Source: Paragorgia papillata
Lineage: Eukaryota > Cnidaria > Anthozoa > Scleralcyonacea > Coralliidae
Direction: 5' to 3'
DNA length: 64,000 bases
Assembly (NCBI GenBank): GCA_035771165.1
Contig: JAWNZC010000469.1
Coordinates: forward strand, 1,328,001 to 1,392,000
The notes below the pieces were generated by a model, which saw nothing but the letters and a program-made list of their open reading frames with translations, searched no databases and was not told the DNA's origin. Each line of letters starts with the position of its first letter. The first letter of the stretch is position 1. Shown here in pieces: positions 1 to 9,192 of the stretch. A program made the position numbers and the translations under genes.

Positions 1-240
1 TGTTTCGACCCTTGTGGTACATAGGATTTTTAGCTAAGTTTATCGCACCTTGTTTGTCTACATTAACCAGTACGCTGCTGCCTTCATCAACTATCTTCAT
101 ATCTATACATATCTGTCTCAAGAATTTTGCTTCCTGTGCTGCGTCCGTAATCGCTATGTACTCTGCCTCGCATGTCGACAACGCCACAGTTGACTGTTTT
201 CGACTTCTCCGTGATACTAAAGGACCATTTTCTGACAAAT
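1..240 (-). pseudogene. copia RNase H fragment (edge of window)
   Basis: The minus strand encodes the RNase H region of the copia polyprotein, including the STCEAEYIA motif with its catalytic acidic residue. The same stretch is complete at 45,126-45,518. Relative to that copy it lacks one base near position 12, a frameshift. Positions 241-466 hold the stretch between RT and RNase H, out of frame. Confidence 0.8.
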
Positions 241-466
241 GAAAACCGTAACCAGATATACTACGCCTGTCATGTATATCCCCTCCCCAATCTGAATCAC
301 AGTATCCGATAAGTCTTAAAGGAATTTCTGATTTTCTAAAACCTAAGTTTTGTTCTACTGTCCCTTTCAAGTACCTTATAGGACACGTTTTGCTGCATTC
401 AGATGGGTTATAGTGGGTTTGGACATGTTTTGTGAAAGCTTTGTAACGATGTAGCATAGATCAGGT

Positions 467-1492
467 CTAGTACCTTTGCAATAACTTTTCAATATATTGC
501 CTTTGGTTCATTTCTATCACACCTTCCAAACATTTGAATTCTGTACCTAAAAACCATGACAGTGTTCCTAGGTCTTTCATTTCAAATCGTTTACTTAAAG
601 AATCTTTCACACTTTGCAGTAAAATTGTATTACTGGCAGAAATGATAAGATCGTCAACCCAAATAATTATTATGACGCATTGATTTGCATGAATATTACG
701 AGTATACACACATGGGTCAGCAAGAGATTGTGTGAAGTTTTCCTTCAATAAATATTCATGTAGCGCGTTGTTCCAATTTCGTCCGCTCTGCTTTAAGCCA
801 TATAATGACTTCCTTAATTTGCAGACAAGTTTCTCACCCTTCTCTCCAAATGTTTCATAGCCTTCCGGCTGTTCCATAAAAATGTCACAGTCTATCGGTG
901 CGTTTAAGTACGCTGTTTTTACATCCATCTGATGTACAAACATATCTGTTTGAATTGCATGCTGCAACAAAGTACGGATAGAGCTCATCCGAGCAGTAGG
1001 TGAAAACGTTTCATGGTAATCTACACCAGGTGTCTGAGAGTAGCCTTTCGCTACATAACGAGCTTTGTGTGTTTCCTCCTTATTTGGCCCTGTCTTAACT
1101 ACATATACCCACTTTCCCCCTACTACCTCACGGTCCTTCGGGGGTGGGACAAGGACAAAAGTCTCATTTGCTTCAAGGGCCTCTATTTCATCGTCCATGG
1201 CTTTTTGCCATTTCCTTGCCTCTGGTGAGTTTACTGCTTGGGTATAGCATATTGGAACATCAGATGTTCGGTAGCAGTAGTCAACCGAATAGCTTATAGC
1301 GTCGTCATTTTCAACAACATACTCATCCAGGTAAGTTGGTCTACTGCGAGTTCTGGTAGGGTACCGTGTTTCACCCTCTTTTTCACCAGAATTTTCGCTT
1401 TCATTGACTACGTTGGGCTCATTAGGGACCTTAAGATCTACGACGGCAACTTCGAGGACGACGTCCTTCAAACAAAAGCATTCTTCTTGCAA
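467..1492 (-). pseudogene. copia reverse transcriptase (RVT_2) fragment
   Basis: Open frame of 341 codons. The copia RT fold starts near residue 100. The catalytic aspartates are visible as MDVKTAYLNA (D190) and WVDD (D280, D281, the YVDD equivalent); LYGLKQSGRNW at about 230 is typical of copia RT. The first 19 or so codons come from the inserted MITE and not from the element, so the start is artificial. The frame stops at 467 before RNase H. It would make RNA-dependent DNA polymerase if joined to the rest of the polyprotein, but it is broken here. Related RT sequence occurs at 45,520-45,845. Confidence 0.92.
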
Positions 1493-1785
1493 AACAAAGA
1501 TAATGAATAATTTCTAGTCCCAAGAGTAATCTGAACACCGTCCTCGCTCTGTATACAAAGCATTTTCACGTCTTCAGGACGACGTTGACTCGTGGGGTGA
1601 TGAGAACTGTTGTAGTGTTGTCTGAGATTGCCTTAACACAGACACTGCAACCGTTTTAAAAGTTTGAAAATTATAAAACAAGCTTCAAGTATTGAATACA
1701 GTAGTCAGTTAACCGTGACTTCTTTTTAATGCTAAAATTTGAATTGCTTTTTAACCGCCGTCGTCGTCCTACATCTTAAGGTCCC
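1435..1785. mobile_element. MITE family A, copy in copia (351 bp)
   Basis: Non-coding element with terminal inverted repeats beginning GGGACCTTAAGAT, flanked by TA on both sides. It lies between the copia integrase and reverse transcriptase. Other copies are at 4,750-5,121, 28,877-29,248, 43,548-43,910 (opposite orientation) and a truncated one at 30,278-30,473. The TA flanks suggest a Tc1/mariner-type non-autonomous element; the superfamily is inferred. Confidence 0.85.
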
Positions 1786-3046
1786 TATTATCAAAAGTGG
1801 GCAACATGTTGGGTACAGTCCCCTCGTCCTGGTCTTCTGGGCAATCTTTACTTCCAGAATTTGTATCACTGAAGAATTTCACACACCTGACTCTCTCAAC
1901 CTTGTTGGTCTCAGGGTAATAAACAAGATACGCAGGACTTCCTTTGTCGTACCCTACAAATATTCCCTCTTTACTTCGAGGGTCGAGCTTCTTGGTATTT
2001 TGCACATACCCATAACAGACAGACCCGAAAATATGCATGTTACTCAAATTTGGTTTCAACCCTGTCAATGCTTCATAAGACGTTTTGTTTACTCTTGCAT
2101 TAAAACATCGATTCCTAATGTAAGCCGCTGCCATCACAGCATAGGGCCACATCATCTTAGGCAATTTTGTTTCTAACAATAAACATCTGGCCATATTGAA
2201 CAAACTTAACCACGCTCTCTCCGCCGTACCATTCTGGTGCGGGGAATATGGAGCACTTGTCTCGTGCTTAATCTTATTTTCACGAAGAAGAAATTTGAAC
2301 TTTTGGCCCGTGAACTCTGTACCATTATCACTTCGGATACATTTTACCTTCCCAAGTGGGGCAGTATCAGCTAGGAATTGTTTGGTGGCTTCTACAGTGT
2401 CACTTTTACATTTTAAAAAGTACACCATAATAACGCCAGAGTAGTCATCAACAAATGATAAAGCGTACTTAAAACCGTCTTTCCCCTCTGGGGAAATTGG
2501 ACCGGCTAGGTCACAGTGCACAAAATCTAAAGGCGCTATTGCTCTCTTGTCAGGGGTTCTGTTTCTAAATTGGCACATCTTACCTTGTGTGCAAACCTTA
2601 CATTCCTCTTCATCGTAGCTTGTGATTTTCATACCTTGTGCAACATTTTCAAGCTTACGAATATCTGCAAAATTGCAGTGACCGAGAATTGTATGCCACT
2701 CTTTCAGTGAGCTTGCACTGTTCTTAGAGGATGATATGCTGTTTAGATAATATAATCTACCTTTTTGTTCGATATTGAACATTTTACCTTCAGGACTCCT
2801 AAACTGCTTCTCATGCTTCTCAAGACTAATACTCGCTCCCCTTTCTATCGCGGCCTGAACTGAGAATATATCTTGGTCATACGATGGGACATATAGCGCA
2901 TTATTTAACATTATTTCACATGCTTTACCATCTATGTCATAAAGCTTAACTTTTGCATCTCCTTTCCCTAATACTACGTTAGATTTGCTACCATCTGCAA
3001 GCTCTATTACATGGGAACTTGGATTAAATCTTTCGTCAAAACTCAA
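1769..3046 (-). pseudogene. copia integrase (GAG-pre-integrase plus DDE core)
   Basis: Frame of 425 codons. It has an HHCC zinc-binding region (H118, H123, C149, C152), then an rve-type integrase core with D179 (HCDLAG), D240 (RSDNGTEF) and E276 (NGTAERAW), the DDE catalytic triad with copia spacing. The C-terminal part up to PTFDN is element sequence; the last few residues and the stop come from the inserted MITE. The product would insert the element cDNA into DNA. The core looks intact, but the upstream gag/PR is in another frame. A shorter copy lies at 29,133-30,241. Confidence 0.93.
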
Positions 3047-3482
3047 AAGCTACAAATTTAGATTTATCATTTATGATATGACTAGTTGCTCCAGTATCTA
3101 CAAGTAATTTGTTGTTGCTCTTACCTATACCTGAGTTACCATTATTGTCTCTAAGTGTGAACGTAAACGTATGTTCATTGTTCTCAGGCGGCGTTGTCTT
3201 CTCTGTTGCCATTTTTGCGGCGTCCGTTTTGGTCTTTCGGCAATTCTCTGTATCGTGTGTTTTATTCCTACAGTTGTTACACCATTTCTCCGTCTTAGAC
3301 CAGCATTCCGAGCTTTTGTGCCCCTTTTTGCCACACTTGTAACACTTTCCGTCAAATTTGTGTTTTGTGAACATGATATTTTCTCCATTTTCGGTGTTAA
3401 CACTGCGGCTCTTCTCACTTTCCTCGTAATTTCGCAGGGCGTTCTTAAATTCAACAAACGTCATTTGTTTTTCTCTCTGCAC
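3036..3482 (-). pseudogene. copia gag C-terminus (two zinc knuckles) and protease
   Basis: Frame of 148 codons with two CX2CX4HX4C zinc knuckles (C47-C50-H55-C60 and C68-C71-H76-C81) followed by an aspartic protease active-site motif VDTGATSHI (D129-T130-G131). This is the gag/protease join of a copia polyprotein. The N-terminal gag is missing: the frame starts at a junction with a tRNA-like repeat at 3,483. It overlaps the integrase frame by 11 bases in a different phase, so a frameshift separates them. Confidence 0.9.
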
Positions 3483-3483
3483 A

Positions 3484-3555
3484 ACTCCGTGGCTCAGTGG
3501 TCAGAGCATTGCACTAGAATCGCAAGGTCGTGGGTTCAATTCCTGCCGGAAGGCC
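3484..3555 (+). repeat. tRNA-derived SINE head, copy 1
   Basis: Contains a pol III box A (TGGCTCAGTGG) and box B (GGTTCAATTCC) spaced as in a tRNA, an anticodon-like stem-loop with AGA, and a T-arm. The acceptor stem pairs only partly. The same head recurs 275 bases downstream, which argues for a SINE and not a working tRNA. The rest of the 3,555-3,758 stretch is probably SINE body and unassigned sequence. Confidence 0.7.
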
Positions 3556-3758
3556 TTTGTAGTTGCATTTTTCGCAACTGGTCCCGGTTTGGTCTTAAAA
3601 TGTATGTATTCTACACTCGAATTTTCCTTCACCCAAAATCCTTAGAACATGCTATGTAATCGAGTGAAATGCCCAATATCACTTATAATATACCCAATTC
3701 TCTCCTGGCATTACCACCTTATTATATATACAGAACTCCCGATCAAGCTCTCGGCAAC

Positions 3759-3840
3759 GCCCTCCGTGGCTCAGTGGTCAGAGCATTGTACTAGAATCGT
3801 AAGGTCGTGGGTTCAATTCCTGGTTTCCTCCGGGCAACTC
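3759..3840 (+). repeat. tRNA-derived SINE head, copy 2
   Basis: Near-identical to the head at 3,484: same box A, box B and CTAGAAT anticodon loop, with compensating changes in the anticodon stem (TTGTA/CGTAA against TTGCA/CGCAA). It is followed by a short hairpin around an AATAAGGG...CCCTTATT inverted repeat (about 3,868-3,902). Confidence 0.7.
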
Positions 3841-4058
3841 CTGTTCCTCCTGTAGTAACACTGGACCAATAAGGGATGGACCTCTAGGGGTGGCCCTTAT
3901 TGAACCTCTAGGGAGAACAGTTAGATACAATTGATAGAGCTATATCCAGTATAAATAAGATTAGTCTACCTATGTGAACATAGGCGGCCATTTTTTATTA
4001 TTTCTGAATTATGGGTATTTTTACATCAATTACGCAATGAAAGCTGAGCAGTTTTTCG

Positions 4059-4190
4059 TCACATCTGTAGCTGTTCCTTTGTTGCGCCAATCTTTTTCGG
4101 CATCTTGTGACTCGTGCTGTCTTCAATTTCCTTCGCTTTATAATAGTGAGGTGCAACTTCTAGTAACCACATGTTCTCAATTTCGAAGAC
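4059..4190 (-). CDS. DHX16: DHX16 (PRP2-type DEAH helicase), last exon
   Basis: The 44-codon exon ends at a natural stop. It opens after a pyrimidine-rich acceptor (CCCCCAG) and reads through the hallmark C-terminus of DHX16: [14 protein letters not shown] followed by [16 protein letters not shown]16 is the spliceosomal DEAH-box RNA helicase that activates the B-act complex in the nucleus. Start phase 0 matches the end phase of the exon at 4,425-4,523, so both can be spliced together. No complete upstream part exists in the window: the next upstream exon at 9,389-9,592 is damaged, the exon that should lie between is not seen, and the helicase core is absent. It is probably a stranded gene fragment, or the tail of a gene whose rest was displaced. 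Confidence 0.85.
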   Translation of the reverse strand, partial: VFEIENMWLLEVAPHYYKAKEIEDSTSHKMPKKIGATKEQLQM

Positions 4191-4259
4191 CTGGGGGAAG
4201 GAAATAACAAATAGATCATATTTTTCGTGTGTGTGTGTACTGTAATAGATCACAGATTA

Positions 4260-4370
4260 CTTTACAGCGTGCAAAGAATAAAAATGAATGGATGGACGGT
4301 CGGAAAGAGGGACGGATGGGCGGAAAGAAGGACGGACGGAGAGAGGGAGAAAGATATGGATAGATGAATG
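4260..4370 (+). repeat. purine-rich GGAC/GGAAAGA microsatellite
   Basis: Degenerate short tandem motifs (GACGGACGG, GGAAAGAGG) in the intron between the last two DHX16 exons. No coding signal. Confidence 0.6.
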
Positions 4371-4424
4371 AAATGAACAAATAAATGAAAGGATGAATGA
4401 CTATAGTGTGAGCTGCTGCAATAC

Positions 4425-4523
4425 CTGTTTCATAAATTCCTTGGTGGTAAAAACAAGCTCATGGTAAATCACCCAACGAGGTTTGTCTTCAAACAGACTA
4501 CTGTTTGGATGGATCATGACGGT
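4425..4523 (-). CDS. DHX16: DHX16, penultimate exon (OB-fold region)
   Basis: A 99-base, phase-0 exon with a strong acceptor (TTTCTTTCCAG) and donor (CAG|GTATTG). Its 33 residues contain [26 protein letters not shown], the conserved OB-fold segment of DEAH helicases in the form seen in DHX16. It joins in frame to the exon at 4,059-4,190. The preceding DHX16 exon, which normally carries a motif like ITAGYFYHTA, was not found between here and 9,389. Confidence 0.85.
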
Positions 4524-4717
4524 CTGGAAAGAAACAAAAATTGAACTACACTGTTGCAAAAGCACTGCAAACGAGGCTTTCGTGCTCCTTCACAAAAAAA
4601 CAACCTTCCCTTCCTCCCCTTACAACGCGGACGGCGAAAAATGTTAAAAAATCGCCCCCTGCGCAACTGGATCTCAGGTTGTGCGTGCGTTCGTTTGTTC
4701 GTGCGGAATCAATTATT

Positions 4718-5265
4718 GGTTTTCATCTGACGTCACGGGGGGCATATCAGGGACCTTAAGATCTACGAGGGCAACTTCGTGGACGACGTCCTTCAAACAA
4801 AAGCATTCTTCTTGCAAAACAAAGATAATGAATAATTTCTAGTCCCAAGAGTAATCTGAACACCATCCTCGCTCAGTATAGAACGCCACTCAGAGCATTT
4901 TCACGTCTTCAGGACGACGTTGACTCGTGGGCTGACGAGAACTGTTGTTGTGTTGTCTGAGATTGCCTTAACACAGACACTGCAACCGTTTTAAAACTTT
5001 GAAAATTATAAAACAAGCTTCAAGTATTGAATACAGTAGTCAGTTAACCGTGACTTCTTTTTAATGCTAAAATTTGAATTGCTTTTTAACCGCCGTCGTC
5101 GTCCTAGCATCTTAAGGTCTCTAATATTGCTGCACAGAAACAACGAAATGGCGGCCATATTGGTGCACAATCCTTATCTTATAGGAATTTAAATCTATTC
5201 TTATTAAAATATTTCGTATTGTTTTACCACCCCAACGGGACCACCGATGACGTGAGTGAAAACGA
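4718..5265. mobile_element. MITE family B, interrupted by MITE A
   Basis: Outer inverted repeats read TTTTCATCTGACGTCACGG on the left and CCGATGACGTGAGTGAAAA on the right, with an AATGGCGGCCATATTGGTG core. A MITE A (4,750-5,121) sits inside. The uninterrupted form is at 58,062-58,223, where CATATTGGTG is continuous, so the nesting order is clear. Confidence 0.75.
4750..5121. mobile_element. MITE family A, nested in MITE B
   Basis: 372-bp copy with GGGACCTTAAG and CTTAAGGTCTC ends. One terminal base differs (GGTCTC) from the other copies. The empty site is seen at 58,090. Confidence 0.82.
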
Positions 5266-5310
5266 TCCATAGTAAGCGACGTTTTAAACGGCAAACAAGA
5301 CGCCCGCTAG

Positions 5311-5448
5311 GCATTAACTCGGGCTACTGGGCATGGGCAACGGGATGGTGATGTGGAGAACGAGATTGGTGGAGGAGGATATGTTACTAGAAAGCTAGTT
5401 AGAAAGCACACTCACTTGTTTTACAAAGAACAATTTTTGATTGAGTGA
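5311..5448 (+). other. possible terminal coding exon, unrecognised
   Basis: After a CTAG acceptor-like site a frame of 45 codons runs to TGA at 5,446. The residues are not low-complexity (ends THLFYKEQFLIE), and an AATAAA-like signal follows near 5,490. It may be the tail of a transposon or host gene, but there is no upstream exon to join to. Low confidence; it could be chance. Confidence 0.15.
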
Positions 5449-5681
5449 CATTTTGTGCACATATTACACTTTAATATTTTAGTTATTGTTAATAAATTGT
5501 TTAGATGGTGTTCACAGATCTGGCGTAACGATATCTGAAGGCCGCAACAGCACTGGTCTTGCTATATGTCAAATTAACATCACCATGTTCAATTGTACAT
5601 ACTTTTGGCATTCTTACATATAAGTTCGGTGTTCACATAATTATACTGTATAACTTTGGCATTGATACATATACTTAACCA

Positions 5682-5995
5682 GATATGTCAATGTTATAAA
5701 GTCATTTAATACCAGAGTAATAAATTGGTGGTTCACGGTTTAATAGTCCAACTCCAACTTTGTGGTCTTAGAGCCCTATACTTCAGACACCAGTGTTAAT
5801 TTGTTTGCACTTTCATCAGTACCACATATTTCAATGTTATAAAGTCATTTAATACCAGAGTAATAAATTGGTGGTTGACAGTCCAACTCACAACTCCAAC
5901 TGTGTGGTCCTAGAGGTCCTTTACTTCAGACACCATGTTAATTTGTTTGCTCTTTCATTAATACCAGATGTCAATGTTATAAAGTCATTGAACAT
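5682..5995. repeat. tandem duplication of about 140 bp, just over two units
   Basis: The block TCAATGTTATAAAGTCATT...GGTGGTT...CTTCAGACACCA occurs twice, with a third partial unit. The last unit overlaps the 3' end of the candidate gene at 5,977-6,937, so its terminal exon and 3' flank appear to have been duplicated. Confidence 0.75.
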
Positions 5996-6937
5996 CTTTC
6001 ATTGTAAGATAAAGCTTCAATTTGCTCATCAGTCATGTTTTTGCCTTGAGTTCTAGCTATAATCTGAAACAATTCAGACTATCTAAGATCAGCACATGAT
6101 AATGTCATAAACCTACTACTTCATACATAAATTTTTGCCAGTAGGGTGGTGTGCCTGGAATTTACCTTAAAAACAAATATGCCTGATCTTGACAAATTAA
6201 GCCTTTTAACTTGTTTACATCTGATTTTATTTGTGATGCAGTTACAGGTTGGCCATTAATTTTTTTTAAGGCTATATTAATACTATCCGATACTTTTTTT
6301 TGTTCCATTATAAATTGTGCAAAGATAAATTTTGCATAGCGAGATCTGGACTCTGAATTATAAGACTCTGAGTTACTACCAGACTAACTTTTACAGATAA
6401 CTGCAGATTATTTGGTTTCTCAAATGACTGTAAATTATCAAGCGACATGTTACTGGTATCTGATACTATAAACATGTGCTCGAACAAAATCTGTGAATAA
6501 ACGATTGATAACAAATACATATAGCAGACAATAATGCACACAGTTGATGAAACAATGAAAACAAACCTAATATTTACCTTTATATCACTGTTGTATGAAT
6601 TGTCAGTTACTAACTTCAGGACTGGAAGACTTGGACATTCAGTTTCAAGGTAATACTTTCCAGCACAATACGTAGAGTATACGCAGTTTGTTAAAATGAA
6701 CTTGATATTGATATAACTTTGATTGTTTATACTTTTGGCTTTCATATAAGTACTGTTGGCATTCATAGATATTAACTTGGCATACATAGGTAACTTGGCA
6801 TACATAGGTAACTTGGCATACATAGGTAACTTGGCATTCATAGTTGGTTGATCGCAGAAGAACCCGTGTCGAAATTGCTCATACTTTAGTGTAGGTTCAC
6901 TGCGATCGATAGTATCGGCGTGTGCAGTTGTAAGCAT
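5977..6937 (-). CDS. unrecognised three-exon gene candidate, 217 aa
   Basis: Three stretches join with matching phases: exon 1 6,578-6,937 (360 nt, starts ATG, ends AAG|GTAAAT), exon 2 6,166-6,383 (218 nt, acceptor GTTAG, donor AAG|GTAAAT), exon 3 5,977-6,052 (76 nt, acceptor GCTAG, ends TAA). The sum is 654 nt, exactly 218 codons. Exon 1 has KYYLETECPSLPVLK and an 18-base tandem repeat read as YAKLPM units. Exon 2 has a serine-rich start, then a lysine-rich helical segment (VSDSINIALKKINGQ); exon 3 ends DEQIEALSYNERCSMTL. No signal peptide, membrane segment or known domain is seen. The upstream edge abuts a TTAA MITE at 6,949. It could be a small host gene or a transposon-encoded protein. 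Consistent phase is the only support. Confidence 0.4.
6774..6841. repeat. 18-bp tandem repeat inside candidate exon 1
   Basis: Units of AACTTGGCATACATAGGT, about four copies, keep the reading frame open (6 codons each) on the minus strand. Confidence 0.8.
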
Positions 6938-6948
6938 TGTGAGCGTAT

Positions 6949-7050
6949 TTAACACTTTGAGGCCTGGACCTCTCCCTGTGCTGAATAAAATTGTCTGGCG
7001 TTAGCCAGAATAAAATACTAAAGACTCGTCTTCAGGCTTCAAAGTGTTAA
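6949..7050. mobile_element. TTAA-ended MITE, copy 1
   Basis: About 102 bp with inverted ends TTAACACTTTGAGGCCTG / CAGGCTTCAAAGTGTTAA and an internal TCTGGCGTTAGCCAGA palindrome. The TTAA ends suggest a piggyBac-type target, by inference. Confidence 0.7.
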
Positions 7051-7061
7051 AGAGATAGGTT

Positions 7062-7163
7062 TTAACACTTTGAGGCCTGGACCTCTCCCTGTGCTGAATA
7101 AAATTGTCTGGCGTTAGCCAGAATAAAATACTAAAGACTCGTCTTCAGGCTTCAAAGTGTTAA
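7062..7163. mobile_element. TTAA-ended MITE, copy 2
   Basis: Near-identical to the copy at 6,949-7,050 and only 11 bp away in the same orientation. Confidence 0.7.
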
Positions 7164-7660
7164 GAACAAGATACTTGCCAGCCACATAACTGATCCCAGA
7201 CAATTCTAAGCAACAGGCAAGAACACTTCGAACCACTCAGTCGAAAAGAAAGGCCATAAATCCACAATGCTGGCCACATGTCGTGCTAGATATAGTCACA
7301 TGCCTCAGTTTCGCAAAGTTTATTGCTCAATATCGCCAGCGGCCGCGCGGAGGACTAATAACGCGACACATAAAAATAAAAATAAAAAAATAAAAAATAA
7401 TCGCGAAACCTAGACTCGTCTACCATAGGTAGCCCGAGTAAAAAGGGCACCACCTTTTAGCCCTATGTCTGTTTTTTTGTATCTACTGTACATGCGAGTA
7501 GACACTATGTCGGCATGCAAGGTTTTGCCATGTTAGCTAAGTAACAATAGAATATTCTTCTGGACCAATCAAATTTCAGAAGGTTTTTCCGATCGAATCA
7601 CATCCCGAGTCAGTCCGAGAAGTCTTCTGACGCACTAGATACATGTACGCCCAAGCGTGC
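7164..7660. other. unassigned stretch
   Basis: No gene recognised. It contains an A-rich tract (7,370-7,400). From about 7,440 it matches 30,645 onward, so it belongs to the duplicated module; the part before 7,440 is unique in the window. Confidence 0.5.
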
Positions 7661-7667
7661 CTATTTG

Positions 7668-7677
7668 TATATATAAA
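7668..7677 (+). promoter_or_regulatory. TATA box before small reading frame
   Basis: TATATATAAA lies about 57 bases before the ATG at 7,725. A GACCAATCAAAT (CCAAT-type) motif is about 100 bases further up. Both are conserved in the duplicate (30,874-30,883). Confidence 0.4.
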
Positions 7678-7724
7678 CTGAAAGCCCGACGTTCAAAGTC
7701 ATTTTATGTTTTGCTTGTTGTTGA

Positions 7725-7913
7725 ATGAAGGTAGTACCCGTGTTGATGTTTCACAGTTCTGTACTGTCCACCCTTACCAAGATGAGCAGTATGGTAGAAG
7801 AATCCTGCAGTAAAAGCCTAGAAGATAAAGAAATGATTTCGCGATTATTATGTAGAAGGCCTTCATCAACATTGAGCAAGCTGATGAGCAAATGTATAGT
7901 GGAGTTTGAATAA
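7725..7913 (+). CDS. small TATA-preceded ORF, 62 aa, unrecognised
   Basis: The ATG at 7,725 follows a TATA-like box; a second ATG in AAGATGAGC at 7,781 gives 44 aa. The product is serine/lysine-rich with no domain or signal peptide that I recognise, and ends SKLMSKCIVEFE. The last 15 or so codons are the founding unit of the 45-bp minisatellite that follows. The duplicate at 30,931-31,119 keeps the frame open with almost no change, but the duplication may be too young for that to mean selection. It could be a genuine small gene, the first exon of something lost, or a promoter relic. Confidence 0.3.
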   Translation: MKVVPVLMFHSSVLSTLTKMSSMVEESCSKSLEDKEMISRLLCRRPSSTLSKLMSKCIVEFE

Positions 7914-8125
7914 TTATTATGTAGAACGCCTTCATCAACATTGAGCAAGCTGATGAGCAAATGTATAGTGGAGTTTGAATAATTATTGAGCAAGCTGATG
8001 AGCAAATGTATAGTGGAGTTTGAATAATTATTGAGCAAGCTGATGAGCAAATGTATAGTGGAGTTTGAATAATTATTGAGCAAGCTGATGAGCAAATGTA
8101 TAGTGGAGTTTGAATAATTATTATG
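7855..8125. repeat. 45-bp minisatellite with a 69-bp variant unit
   Basis: The unit begins ATTGAGCAAGCTGATGAGCA and ends GGAGTTTGAATAATT. The first two units carry an extra ATGTAGAAGGCCTTCATCAAC segment. About five units here, about nine in the duplicate at 31,046-31,530. Confidence 0.9.
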
Positions 8126-8195
8126 GGCCAGCCAGCTGAGGTGGAGAATAATGATCTAGGTGCTATTCCAAGTGACCAACCATACCGGGGCCAGT

Positions 8196-8269
8196 AGAGA
8201 AAAACTCGCACTAGAAAACCGAAGGTCGCGGGTTCGAATCCCAGCGACGGTCAAGTCGAGTTTTTCTCT
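8196..8269 (+). repeat. 74-bp tRNA-like relic with inverted ends
   Basis: Perfect 13-base inverted ends (AGAGAAAAACTCG / CGAGTTTTTCTCT) enclose an anticodon-arm-like piece and a perfect pol III box B (GGTTCGAATCC). It lacks a D-arm/box A. It resembles the SINE heads at 3,484 and 3,759 with the 5' half deleted. A duplicate is at 31,606-31,679. Confidence 0.6.
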
Positions 8270-8824
8270 ATAATAATAATAATAATAATAATAATATGCG
8301 TTTATTAAAACTCTTTGCAGCATAGCTGAATTACGAGTTTATTAATAGGGATAATACAGGTTATAGGATGATAATACTTACAAGTTATGGAATTTAAAAT
8401 CTATAAGTTTTTGTAAATTTATAAAAGTGGACCATGCATGCCACTTGTATTCAAGTATATAAAGGTAATATTAATATTTACATGTTTTTATAAAGTTTAT
8501 AAAAGTTGAATCACTTGCAGGTCTCAAGTTATATGTATGACTAGTACTAGTACAATTATTATAGTTAAAAACTTGTTTAAGAGGTCCAGTTAATTTATTG
8601 TCTTTTGCAAATTTCTTACATATATCGTCTCTTCTCTTAACTAATGTTTCGAGACCAGCTCTAATCAGCGACTCTTCATATGAGGTATCAGGATTAATTA
8701 TTTTCATTGCTCTCTTTTGTACCCTTTTTATTTTGGCACTTAAGTAGTCAGGGATTGCAGACCACACTGGGGCTGCATACTCGAGAATTGGTCTGACTAA
8801 ACTGCAATATACCGTTATACTCAC
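8270..8824 (-). mobile_element. non-LTR retrotransposon (LINE) 3' end
   Basis: The minus-strand frame 8,471-8,824 encodes the C-terminal end of a LINE reverse transcriptase ORF: VYCSLVRPILEYAAPVW, then KIKRVQKRAMKII and RRDDICKKFAKD, a stretch typical of CR1/L2/Jockey-like elements. The 3' end runs into an ATT microsatellite tail (8,270-8,296). It is heavily 5'-truncated at 8,824. A diverged duplicate with an internal deletion is at 32,254-32,800. Confidence 0.85.
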
Positions 8825-8879
8825 CCGGTGTGGTTCGTCACTCGGAGTAACACCTGATTAACTTGCGTAGCCAGCATTC

Positions 8880-9192
8880 GGGGGGGGGGGGGGAGAGCTT
8901 GAGTTAAAGAGCGAGAGAAAGAATAGGGTGAAGAGCGAGAAAGAATAGGGTGAAGAGCGAGAGAAAGAATAGGGTGGAGAGCGAGAGAGAGAATAGGGTG
9001 AAGAGCGAGAGAAAGAATAGGGTGAAGAGCGAGAGAAAGAATAGGGTGAAGAGCGAGAGAAAGAATAGGGTGAAGAGCGAGAGAAAGAATAGGGTGAAAA
9101 GCGAGAGAAAGAATAGGGTGGAGAGCGAGAGAAAGAATAGGGTGAAGAGCGAGAGAAAGAATAGGGTGAAGAGCGAGAGAAAGAATAGGGTG
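8880..9192. repeat. 24-bp minisatellite with poly-G leader
   Basis: A run of G is followed by about 12 tandem units of GTGAAGAGCGAGAGAAAGAA (plus TAGG). The unit is a multiple of three, so several frames stay open on both strands; these are not genes. The duplicate at 32,863-33,345 has about 19 units. Confidence 0.95.

Larger units (their letters stand above)
1..3482 (-). mobile_element. Ty1/copia-type retrotransposon, broken, copy 1
   Basis: Minus-strand copia element in the order gag zinc knuckles, protease, integrase, reverse transcriptase, RNase H, which is the copia order (integrase before RT). It is cut by the window edge inside RNase H and ends abruptly at about 3,482, where a tRNA-derived repeat begins, so the first part of gag and any 5' LTR are missing. 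The polyprotein is split by frameshifts (gag/PR to IN near 3,040; RT end near 467) and by a MITE at 1,435-1,785 lying between IN and RT. The first 562 bases are repeated almost identically at 45,280-45,845, and 1,380-2,835 is repeated at 28,831-30,277. It is a dead element that was copied by segmental duplication. Confidence 0.93.

Noticed and set aside
6308..6576. Continuation of the exon 1 frame past the AAG|GTAAAT donor
   Set aside because: The residues after the donor look non-coding, and splicing at this donor gives an exact phase match with the two downstream exons.
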